A DNA stretch of 6,585 bases. Source: JAAXKN01 sp050258815. Its GTDB lineage: Bacteria; Bacteroidota; Ignavibacteria; Ignavibacteriales; SURF-24. Shown here one piece after another: positions 1-5,325 of this stretch. The notes beneath the pieces are model-generated. The model did not search any database and was not told the DNA's origin. It was given only the letters and a program-made list of their open reading frames with translations. Both the position numbers and the translations under genes were made by a program. Within the stretch, counting starts at the first letter, position 1. Every line of letters begins with the position of its first letter. The stretch spans positions 1-6,585 of the forward strand of contig JBLMZM010000110.1 in NCBI GenBank assembly GCA_050258815.1, read 5' to 3'.

Positions 1-71
1 GCTATTAAAAAAACTGCCAATCTGCCATTAAACTACACAATTATATCCAATTACCGGAAAAATTTCAAGTA

Positions 72-365
72 TCAGAGGTTCCATTCTGATTTTTTGAGAA
101 TAGTAAGTATAACATATGCTACAACCAATATTATTACAGCATAATAAGCTAAATTGATCAATGATTTTGAGGTGAAAGAAAGGGTTGAACGGTATCCCCT
201 CCAGCCGCAGGATTTGCAGCGATACACGTTCCAGAAAGTAAACTGCTTTATTAATCCTTCCTTGAAATTTCTGGTTCTGGATTTATGCATGGTCCCCAAT
301 TTGTTGCAGCTTGGGCATTTTCCAAATAAAGGATTTTTGTCAGCTAAAATTTCTAATTTCTTCAT
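72..365 (-). CDS. Small zinc-ribbon protein with C-terminal membrane segment, function unknown
   Basis: The 97-residue product has two CxxC knuckles, CPSC at residues 17-20 and CKSC at 50-53, 30 residues apart. The second is followed by GWRG, the usual look of a small zinc ribbon. Residues 69-90 form one strongly hydrophobic stretch ending in two lysines, so the protein is probably a C-tail-anchored membrane protein with a cytoplasmic zinc ribbon; the topology is inferred. The region between the knuckles is basic. The start at 365 places the first Cys pair in a plausible short N-terminal lead, and only a weak AAGA lies just before the ATG. The gene stands alone: it is separated from ctpA by a terminator, and nothing recognisable follows before the window edge. 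I do not recognise a named family. The four spaced cysteines and the membrane segment support a real gene despite its size. Confidence 0.75.
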   Translation of the reverse strand: MKKLEILADKNPLFGKCPSCNKLGTMHKSRTRNFKEGLIKQFTFWNVYRCKSCGWRGYRSTLSFTSKSLINLAYYAVIILVVAYVILTILKKSEWNL

Positions 366-434
366 TCTTATACTATTTATTTAATAAAAATATACTTACT
401 TGAAAAGGTAATGAGAACATTATAAAATATCACG

Positions 435-471
435 CAAAAATAATAAAATTTTACCCTATTATCGGCACAAA
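435..471 (-). promoter_or_regulatory. Possible promoter for the zinc-ribbon gene
   Basis: On the minus strand, positions 442-435 read TATTTTTG, a full match to the Bacteroidota -7 consensus TAnnTTTG. A TTTG lies upstream at 471-468. The gap between them is 25 nt, longer than the usual 19-21, so the upstream element may be coincidental. A TATAAT is also present at 424-419, but its upstream partner is poor (TTTATT). The region is very AT-rich, so chance matches are likely. The position is right: between the ctpA terminator and the small gene starting at 365. Confidence 0.3.
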
Positions 472-488
472 AATATATTTTGACAGGG

Positions 489-526
489 AAAAAATAAACC
501 CCTGTCTGCTTATTCGCAAACAGGGG
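489..526 (-). terminator. Intrinsic terminator after ctpA
   Basis: CCCCTGT and ACAGGGG (499-505 with 520-526) form a 7-bp GC-rich stem. It continues after one mismatch into TGC/GCA around the loop TTATTC. On the minus strand the stem is followed at once by TTTATTTTTT (498-489). It lies 26 nt beyond the ctpA stop codon, which fits the end of the ybbR-tmk-ctpA transcript. A further GACAGGG at 482-488 can pair with 500-506 as an alternative hairpin. Confidence 0.85.
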
Positions 527-551
527 AAAAAATCAAAGGTAAATTGATAAA

Positions 552-2198
552 TTAGTGGTGTGTAAGCAGATGAGCGTAAACCTCATCATTTTTAGCTATA
601 TTCAGGGCAGTCTGGAACTGTCTGTCAGATATCAGGGATTCCTTAATTCTTCCTGTTGAACCGTTGTATCTTGACGACAGCTCACTTTTTATGGAAGAAA
701 TAATTTCCGATTTATGATTTTTTATTTCATAATCTTTCAGATCTCTAAACCTTCCTTTGAGATTTACCAACTGGTCAAGTAATGCCTTGTTATATTTTTC
801 CTTTTCTGAAGTACTTATCAGGTCAGATATTTGTTTTTCGGCTGAAGTGGTATACGTGAATTTTTCGCCTTTTAAGAATTCAAGGTAACCATTGAACAAT
901 GCATCCTGGTTAACTTTGTTGAAATCATTTTTATTGTGTGCTTCCGAATACTGTGTGGCATATTTAAAGAACATGCCTCTTGACGTCATCTCATCCACAA
1001 CTTCAGAAGAGGAATCATTTACAACCAGAGTGTCGGGTTTGATACCTCCATATGCCAGAACACTTCGGTTATTATCCGTCTTGAATAACTGAGCTGATTC
1101 TGCAGCTTTAATACCGCTGAAAACCTTATTGTTCTTTGAATAATCAATTTTCTGGATGCACCGGCCGCTGGGGGTATAATATTTAGCAGTCGTAATCTTA
1201 ATGGAAGTATTGTAAGATAGAGGAATAATGGTCTGTACAAGCCCCTTCCCGTATGAATTAGTACCCAGTATGACACCTCTGTCATGATCCTGAATTGCAG
1301 CAGCCACAATTTCTGATGCAGAGGCTGAACCACTGTCGATCAGAACCACAAGCTTGGACTGACTCATGATCGGTTCTTCATTGGAAACATAGTTCTTTAC
1401 ATTTGCGCTGTCCCTGCCTTTAACCGTTACAACTAATTGATTCTTCTTCAAAAACTTTTCGCAAACATCCACAGCTGCATCCAATAAACCGCCCGGATTT
1501 CCACGTAAATCGAGGATTACTGAATTTACAGGCTTCCTGTTCTTCAAATCCAGCAATGTCTTTTGAACTTCATCGCCTGCCGTCCGGGTGAAACCTGTCA
1601 GTTTCAAATAAACATTATTACTGTTTTCAGGTATAAAATCGCCAAAGGTCAGGTTTTTTACCTTTACCTCTTCTCGAAGCAGGTTAAAAACCAGTTGTTC
1701 ATCATCATTTCTTTGGACTGTAAGAACGACTTCCGTACCAGGATCGCCTTTAACCAATGTGGATATATCTTCAAAGTTTTCCTTATTGATTTCCACATTG
1801 TTTACTTTTGTTATTATATCTCCTATTCTTACACCCTGTCTCTGAGCAGAATAACCATCAATAAGATCCACAATAGTTATCTTGTCATTTCTTATGCCGA
1901 TCGAAACTCCGATTCCTCCATATTTCCCGCTGGTCAGCAGGTCTATATCCCCTTTCCTCTTCTCATCGATGAAAACTGTATAAGGATCAAGGGCCGAAAG
2001 CATTCCATTAATGCCCGACAACATAAATTCTTCAGGGTTCAGCTGGTCCACATAATTAAAAGACACTTCTTTGTATACCTTCCCGAAAACATCTATGCTT
2101 TTCGAGACCTGGTAATAAATATCTCCATCACCCTTAAAAAATCCCGAAAAAGCAAAAATACCCAGGGGGATAACAAGTATTTTAGTCCATTTTAACAT
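552..2198 (-). CDS. ctpA: C-terminal processing serine protease, S41 family (CtpA/Prc)
   Basis: This is a 548-residue periplasmic or membrane-anchored protease. In its family, such enzymes trim or degrade envelope proteins from their C-termini. Residues 6-21 are hydrophobic and act as a signal or anchor. An N-terminal helical region with the ALDPYT motif follows at 69-74, then a PDZ domain at about 93-165 (GGIGVSIG start, GDIITKVN) and the S41 catalytic domain at about 195-350. The catalytic Ser/Lys/Gln are visible as S293 in GSASASEI, K318 in SYGKGL and Q322. The LDLRGNPGG strand (229-237) and the YYTPSGRCIQ segment (340-349) are also typical. About 150 further residues, charged and largely helical, follow the catalytic core; such tails are common in Bacteroidota-type members. 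The gene overlaps tmk by 17 nt and is the last gene of its operon, before the terminator at 499-526. The start is supported by AAAGGAG 9 nt upstream. Confidence 0.96.
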   Translation of the reverse strand: MLKWTKILVIPLGIFAFSGFFKGDGDIYYQVSKSIDVFGKVYKEVSFNYVDQLNPEEFMLSGINGMLSALDPYTVFIDEKRKGDIDLLTSGKYGGIGVSIGIRNDKITIVDLIDGYSAQRQGVRIGDIITKVNNVEINKENFEDISTLVKGDPGTEVVLTVQRNDDEQLVFNLLREEVKVKNLTFGDFIPENSNNVYLKLTGFTRTAGDEVQKTLLDLKNRKPVNSVILDLRGNPGGLLDAAVDVCEKFLKKNQLVVTVKGRDSANVKNYVSNEEPIMSQSKLVVLIDSGSASASEIVAAAIQDHDRGVILGTNSYGKGLVQTIIPLSYNTSIKITTAKYYTPSGRCIQKIDYSKNNKVFSGIKAAESAQLFKTDNNRSVLAYGGIKPDTLVVNDSSSEVVDEMTSRGMFFKYATQYSEAHNKNDFNKVNQDALFNGYLEFLKGEKFTYTTSAEKQISDLISTSEKEKYNKALLDQLVNLKGRFRDLKDYEIKNHKSEIISSIKSELSSRYNGSTGRIKESLISDRQFQTALNIAKNDEVYAHLLTHH

Positions 2199-2829
2199 CG
2201 AATTCTGCTCCTTTCATCTCTTCCATCATCTTTACTTCTCTTACAATAATCTCATGTATTTCGTCTATTGATAACATCCCATTAATTAATATAAACCTTT
2301 TTTCCGTTTTTGCTAAATGATGATATCCTTTTCGCACGTTTTCATAAAAACTTTTTTTGGAAACCTCAATCCTGTCCAATTCCTCTGAACCTTTTGCGTT
2401 CTTCCTTTTTTCCAGTTCTTCAATGGGGACATCAATAAAGAATGTAATATCAGGGACCGTATCACCTACGGCAAACTGAGTTATATTATTTACAAATTCC
2501 ATTGGTATTGATCTGCCGAATCCCTGATAGGCAATGGTTGAATCATAGAACCTGTCAGAAATTACGTAATAACCCTGTTTTAAAAAAGGACGAATTATTT
2601 CTCTTACCAGCTGTGCCCTGGCAGCAGAAAAAAGGAGGATTTCCGTCTCAATAAACATCTTGTCGTTTTTTTTATCCAGCAGGACATCCCTGATCTTTTC
2701 AGATATAACCGTACCTCCGGGTTCCCTGATGATCTTGACATTTCTGTTATTCCCAATAAGATAATCTTCAAGCAAACTCACCTGAGTAGATTTGCCACAA
2801 AAGTCCAGTCCTTCGAATGTAATAAACAT
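2182..2829 (-). CDS. tmk: Thymidylate kinase
   Basis: This 215-residue cytoplasmic enzyme phosphorylates dTMP to dTDP with ATP, an essential step to dTTP. The P-loop is at residues 7-14 (GLDFCGKS) and starts almost at the N-terminus as usual. The dTMP-binding motif EPGGT is at 36-40, the DRF motif with YDST at 92-98 and YQG at 101-103. A basic LID region at about 141-153 (KRKNAKG to LDRIE) replaces the P-loop arginine of eukaryotic-type enzymes. The length is normal for the family, with a short charged C-terminal tail (MMEEMKGAEF) beyond the usual end that houses the ctpA ribosome site. The start lies 2 nt after the ybbR stop with no Shine-Dalgarno, so translation is probably coupled to ybbR. 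Confidence 0.96.
   Translation of the reverse strand: MFITFEGLDFCGKSTQVSLLEDYLIGNNRNVKIIREPGGTVISEKIRDVLLDKKNDKMFIETEILLFSAARAQLVREIIRPFLKQGYYVISDRFYDSTIAYQGFGRSIPMEFVNNITQFAVGDTVPDITFFIDVPIEELEKRKNAKGSEELDRIEVSKKSFYENVRKGYHHLAKTEKRFILINGMLSIDEIHEIIVREVKMMEEMKGAEFDVKMD
2208..2214 (-). promoter_or_regulatory. Shine-Dalgarno of ctpA inside tmk
   Basis: AAAGGAG on the minus strand ends 9 nt before the ATG at 2198 and lies within the last codons of tmk. It fixes the ctpA start and allows independent initiation despite the 17-nt gene overlap. It is one of only two clear Shine-Dalgarno sites in the window. Confidence 0.75.
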
Positions 2830-2831
2830 AA

Positions 2832-3743
2832 TTAGTATTTTTTTATTATATATTTCAGCTTATTTGGTTTTTTATCTATTATTGTAGTAAAGCCGGGTAT
2901 ATTAATATCCGGCACTATGAAGCCCAGTGTATCCCTGATTGTTTCATTATAATCGACAAACGGGTGAAAATCTTCCTCCTTCAGCCTGCCAAGGACATTG
3001 ATCCCACCTCTTAAAACAATACTTATCGTATTGGGGAATATTACCAGCTCTTCTCCACGGGGCACATTATTTACTTTCACTTCCAGGTTTTCAAAGCTTC
3101 TGTCTACAATTTTCTGAACATCAAACTTAACTGTACAGAAATTTCTTGAATAATTCAGGCCATTCAAAGAAAGCAGCTCCACCCGGTCAGTAACGTTTTC
3201 ATCCAGATTTACAAAATCCCTCTTTACTGTGGGAATCTCCTCCAGCCTGCTTACTAAGCTTTTAGGCCCTGTAACCAATATAGAATCAGGAGTTACATTA
3301 ACTGACGAAGCCAGCCCGTAATCGGGCTTAAATCCTAAATTCAGGTCCGGCTTAATTCTTACCTTTTTTTCAACCATTCTTTCAAGCCTGAACGTCAGAA
3401 TATCCGGATAAATATCCATAAGTTGGATACCCGAAGACAACCAGGCATTCTCAGCAAGGGCATTTTTCAGGTTTACACTTTTTCCCATACTGTCTAAACC
3501 GGCAGATACAAGGTATTCATCGTCGTTTCTCAGAACAACAGAAACCAACCTCCAGCCCTCTCCCTTTACCCTGATATTCACATTTTTTGCAGAAATTGAT
3601 CCAACAGCATATCCACGCGGAAGATTAATTAATTTAACAGGAACTTTAATAGTCGTGAAAAAAGAGTTGGAAAGAGTTATACTTCCCCACAGAACTAAGG
3701 AGAACAGAATGGCTGCTATTATAGAAATAATTTTCCGGTTCAT
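2832..3743 (-). CDS. ybbR: YbbR-repeat membrane-anchored protein
   Basis: The product has 303 residues. Residues 5-27 form an N-terminal membrane anchor after a short basic start (MNRK). The rest is predicted outside the membrane and contains about three YbbR-like beta-rich repeats: roughly 30-123 (VPVKLINLPRGY), 125-210 (containing VTPDSILVTGPKSLV, a strong YbbR signature) and 215-300 (VKVNNVPRGEELVIFPNTI). In Firmicutes, YbbR (CdaR) regulates the diadenylate cyclase CdaA, usually encoded next to it. No cyclase gene is here, so a c-di-AMP role is only a possibility; envelope association is the safer inference. It leads a compact operon with tmk (2-nt gap) and ctpA. No clear Shine-Dalgarno precedes the ATG, and only 32 nt separate it from the BMC terminator. 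Confidence 0.9.
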   Translation of the reverse strand: MNRKIISIIAAILFSLVLWGSITLSNSFFTTIKVPVKLINLPRGYAVGSISAKNVNIRVKGEGWRLVSVVLRNDDEYLVSAGLDSMGKSVNLKNALAENAWLSSGIQLMDIYPDILTFRLERMVEKKVRIKPDLNLGFKPDYGLASSVNVTPDSILVTGPKSLVSRLEEIPTVKRDFVNLDENVTDRVELLSLNGLNYSRNFCTVKFDVQKIVDRSFENLEVKVNNVPRGEELVIFPNTISIVLRGGINVLGRLKEEDFHPFVDYNETIRDTLGFIVPDINIPGFTTIIDKKPNKLKYIIKKY

Positions 3744-3775
3744 TTATCAGCTAATGTGTATTAGTATTAATATAA

Positions 3776-3804
3776 AAAAAACTCCACTAAATGTGGAGTT
3801 TTTT
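3776..3804 (-). terminator. Intrinsic terminator of the BMC shell unit
   Basis: ACTCCAC (3781-3787) and GTGGAGT (3793-3799) form a perfect 7-bp stem around the 5-nt loop TAAAT. It is flanked by an A-run and a T-run that can extend pairing to 12 bp and supply the U-tract in either direction. It sits 24 nt after the stop codon of the second shell gene and upstream of ybbR, separating the two transcription units. No plus-strand gene converges on it, so only its leftward use is supported. Confidence 0.9.
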
Positions 3805-3827
3805 AAAACAAGTTCTGAAGGATAGGA

Positions 3828-4409
3828 TTACTTCATAGTTCTGAAATAATCAAGCAACACTTGTTTATTTGCCTTCGAAATCTCTCTTCCTTTTATAGGA
3901 AAATCTTTTAAGCCTCTGGCCATGCTCCTTAATTTATGAACACTTAGATTTTCCAATTCGTTCAAATCGATGTCTTTAATATCCAGATCCTCAATGATAT
4001 CATTTTCATCCGGGTAGACTTCATCTTCGTTCCCAGGGTCAGGACTATAAGCAGGATCAATTGCACCATCCTGGGATAATTCCCCTGCCTCCCCGTCTCC
4101 GGATACATTTTCTGATTCTGTATCATCAGGAATTACAGGCTGGTCATAAAGAATGAAATCGATCTGATCGTCGGGTCTCGGAATAATATGCACTGACACA
4201 AGCTGTCCGATTTTCTGTGCAGCCGCGGCTCCGGCATCCAATGCGGATCTTACAGCAGCAACTTCTCCTGAAATCTTAATAGTTACAAGAGCAGCTGTAA
4301 TTTTTTCTTTACTGATTATTTTAACATCTGCTGCCTTAGCCATTGCATCGGCAGCTTCAATTGCACCAACCAGTCCTTTTGTTTCAATAAGGCCCAGCGC
4401 TAATTGCAT
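3828..4409 (-). CDS. BMC-H shell protein with acidic linker and basic Rho-N/SAP-like C-terminal module
   Basis: This 193-residue protein is about twice the length of a plain BMC-H. Residues 1-88 are a BMC domain closely related to its upstream neighbour (LGLIETKGLVGAIEAADAM near the start, HIIPRPD at 75-81). The pore loop reads KITAAL at 36-41, where PduA has KIGSGL, so both glycines and the pore serine are replaced. Residues 95-153 are a low-complexity linker with 23 Asp/Glu and one Lys. Residues 154-193 switch to a basic module (10 Lys/Arg, 3 acidic). Its pattern, LSVHKLRSMARGL then KANKQVLLDYF, resembles the Rho N-terminal or SAP helix-extended-helix fold. EutK and PduK are known precedents for BMC-H proteins with C-terminal extensions; this tail is not obviously homologous to either. 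In PduA-type hexamers the C-terminus lies on the concave face, which faces the cytosol in solved shells, so the tail probably points outward (inference). It is cotranscribed 9 nt after the first shell gene, with no visible Shine-Dalgarno. Confidence 0.93.
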   Translation of the reverse strand: MQLALGLIETKGLVGAIEAADAMAKAADVKIISKEKITAALVTIKISGEVAAVRSALDAGAAAAQKIGQLVSVHIIPRPDDQIDFILYDQPVIPDDTESENVSGDGEAGELSQDGAIDPAYSPDPGNEDEVYPDENDIIEDLDIKDIDLNELENLSVHKLRSMARGLKDFPIKGREISKANKQVLLDYFRTMK

Positions 4410-4663
4410 ATTTCAATATTATTGTTTTTGTCTTTTAGGGAGGATCAATTCCACATCGCTGTGAGGACGAGGAATGACGTGTACGGAGATCAATTCACCG
4501 ACTCTCTGTGCTGCAGCAGCGCCAGCATCTGTAGCAGCTTTAACAGCGCCTACATCTCCTCTAACCATTACGGTAACATAACCGCCGCCAATTGTTTCTT
4601 TGCCAATTAATTCTACTTTGGCTGCTTTAACCATTGCATCAGCAGCTTCAATTGCACCAACCA
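4340..4663. repeat. Imperfect tandem duplication of the BMC domain; two near-identical 33-bp blocks
   Basis: The two shell genes are paralogous copies about 291 bp apart. Blocks 4340-4372 and 4631-4663 differ at a single base (32 of 33 identical, the last 22 without mismatch), while neighbouring codons have diverged freely. They encode the conserved helix leading from GLVGAIEAADAM. This fits an old tandem duplication with local codon conservation or occasional gene conversion. Confidence 0.7.
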
Positions 4664-4703
4664 ACCCTTTGGTTTCTATCATTCCGAGTGCATCAAGTGT
4701 CAT
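4419..4703 (-). CDS. Canonical BMC-H microcompartment shell protein (PduA/EutM/CcmK type)
   Basis: This is a 94-residue, single-domain hexamer-forming shell protein of a bacterial microcompartment, of normal family length. It aligns without gaps to PduA by eye: ALGMIETKGL at 5-14, AIEAADAMVKAA at 17-28, VRGDVGAVKAATDAGAAAA at 47-65 and HVIPRPHSDVE at 75-85. Edge residues K26 and R79, which join neighbouring hexamers in PduA, are kept. Position 29 is Lys instead of Asn. The pore loop is TIGGGY (37-42), with glycine at the PduA Ser40 position, suggesting a polar but open pore. The start is fixed by AGGAG 7 nt upstream and by alignment. A promoter-like sequence precedes it and the second shell gene follows 9 nt later. 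The substrate of the compartment cannot be told from the shell protein alone. Confidence 0.97.
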   Translation of the reverse strand: MTLDALGMIETKGLVGAIEAADAMVKAAKVELIGKETIGGGYVTVMVRGDVGAVKAATDAGAAAAQRVGELISVHVIPRPHSDVELILPKRQKQ

Positions 4704-4710
4704 AAAAGTG

Positions 4711-4715
4711 CTCCT
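4711..4715 (-). promoter_or_regulatory. Shine-Dalgarno of the first BMC gene
   Basis: AGGAG on the minus strand lies 7 nt before the ATG at 4703, an optimal spacing. Most other starts in this window lack a clear site, so this one hints at high translation, as expected for an abundant shell protein. Confidence 0.8.
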
Positions 4716-4738
4716 AATTTCGTTTTATTGTAGAGTCG

Positions 4739-4767
4739 AAAATAATTTATAAAGATATAAATGTCAA
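4739..4767 (-). promoter_or_regulatory. Probable promoter of the BMC shell unit
   Basis: On the minus strand a perfect TTGACA (4767-4762) is followed after 17 nt by TATTTT (4744-4739). This gives a start near 4732 and a 5' leader of about 28 nt. The same region reads TTG, 20 nt, TATTTTCG, which is one base off the Bacteroidota -7 consensus TAnnTTTG at an accepted spacing. It lies wholly in the 94-nt gap between ruvX and the shell genes. The -10 hexamer itself is only 4 of 6 to consensus. Confidence 0.6.
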
Positions 4768-4797
4768 GAAGATTAAAAATATGACTGAATAAACAAC

Positions 4798-5262
4798 TCA
4801 GGCCTGTATATTAAACCTGGCTTTACCGTCCGAGATTTCATCCAGATAATCCTGCAAAATTATCGAGGCTGCGTTTTTATCAATTAATCCCTTATCCCGG
4901 CGCTTTTTCCTGCTTGTAACACTTGCAATTACGTGCATTTTGGCAATTGAAGAGGTATATCTCTCGTCCCTGAATAAAACCGGCAGCTTTGTACTGGAAA
5001 CCAGCTGTTCTTTAAACTTTTCAATCTGCTCCGTTACATCTGTTTTGCTGCCATCCTCTTTTAACGGATAACCCAGTAGAATCAGATTAACACCATTGTC
5101 CTTAATTACTGTTGAAATATTGGACAGTGTATTTTTGTCATTTTGAATTGTTTTAAACGGATATGCGAAAATCTTCAGCGGATCAGAAAGGGCCAGACCT
5201 ATTCTCTGTAAGCCAAAATCGATAGCCAGTATCCTCTCCTCTTTTAAAAGAGCTAAATCCAT
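4798..5262 (-). CDS. ruvX: Putative Holliday junction resolvase / pre-16S rRNA nuclease YqgF (RuvX)
   Basis: The 154-residue RNase H-fold protein belongs to the RuvX/YqgF family. In E. coli, YqgF is implicated in 5' processing of pre-16S rRNA; resolvase activity has been reported for some members. Conserved acidic positions are visible: D14 in LAIDFG (strand 1), E100 in RDERYTS, and D128 in IDKNAASIILQDYLD near the C-terminus. The GYPLKEDGS segment (64-72) is the typical glycine-rich loop. The length is normal (usually 135-155). The start at 5262 gives the usual short lead before strand 1, though no Shine-Dalgarno is seen in the AT-rich upstream stretch. It lies 63 nt after the RelA/SpoT stop with no terminator between, so the two are probably cotranscribed. 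Confidence 0.95.
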   Translation of the reverse strand: MDLALLKEERILAIDFGLQRIGLALSDPLKIFAYPFKTIQNDKNTLSNISTVIKDNGVNLILLGYPLKEDGSKTDVTEQIEKFKEQLVSSTKLPVLFRDERYTSSIAKMHVIASVTSRKKRRDKGLIDKNAASIILQDYLDEISDGKARFNIQA

Positions 5263-5325
5263 AAATTTTTAATAGTTAAATTTAATTAATAAATAAACAC
5301 CAGATACCAGCCATGATCATGTAAA

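Noticed and set aside
8..27. Repeated CTGCCA next to a run of A near the left edge, possible terminator of the zinc-ribbon gene
   Set aside because: The copies are direct, not inverted, so no hairpin forms. The region is cut by the window edge.
1019..1333. Minus-strand 104-codon frame within ctpA
   Set aside because: It is in another frame of the catalytic domain of the protease, with no start signals or motifs of its own.
1563..2195. Long plus-strand open frame of 210 codons opposite ctpA
   Set aside because: It lies entirely antisense to the PDZ and N-terminal part of ctpA, which has full family motifs. Its translation shows no recognisable domain and it has no upstream signals.
4768..4797. 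Possible terminator between ruvX and the BMC genes
   Set aside because: No stem longer than a few AT pairs is visible after the ruvX stop, so some read-through into the BMC genes cannot be excluded.
5312..5321. Palindrome CATGATCATG just after the RelA/SpoT stop
   Set aside because: It is only 10 bp with no loop and no T-tract, so it is not a terminator; an operator cannot be supported from one short palindrome.
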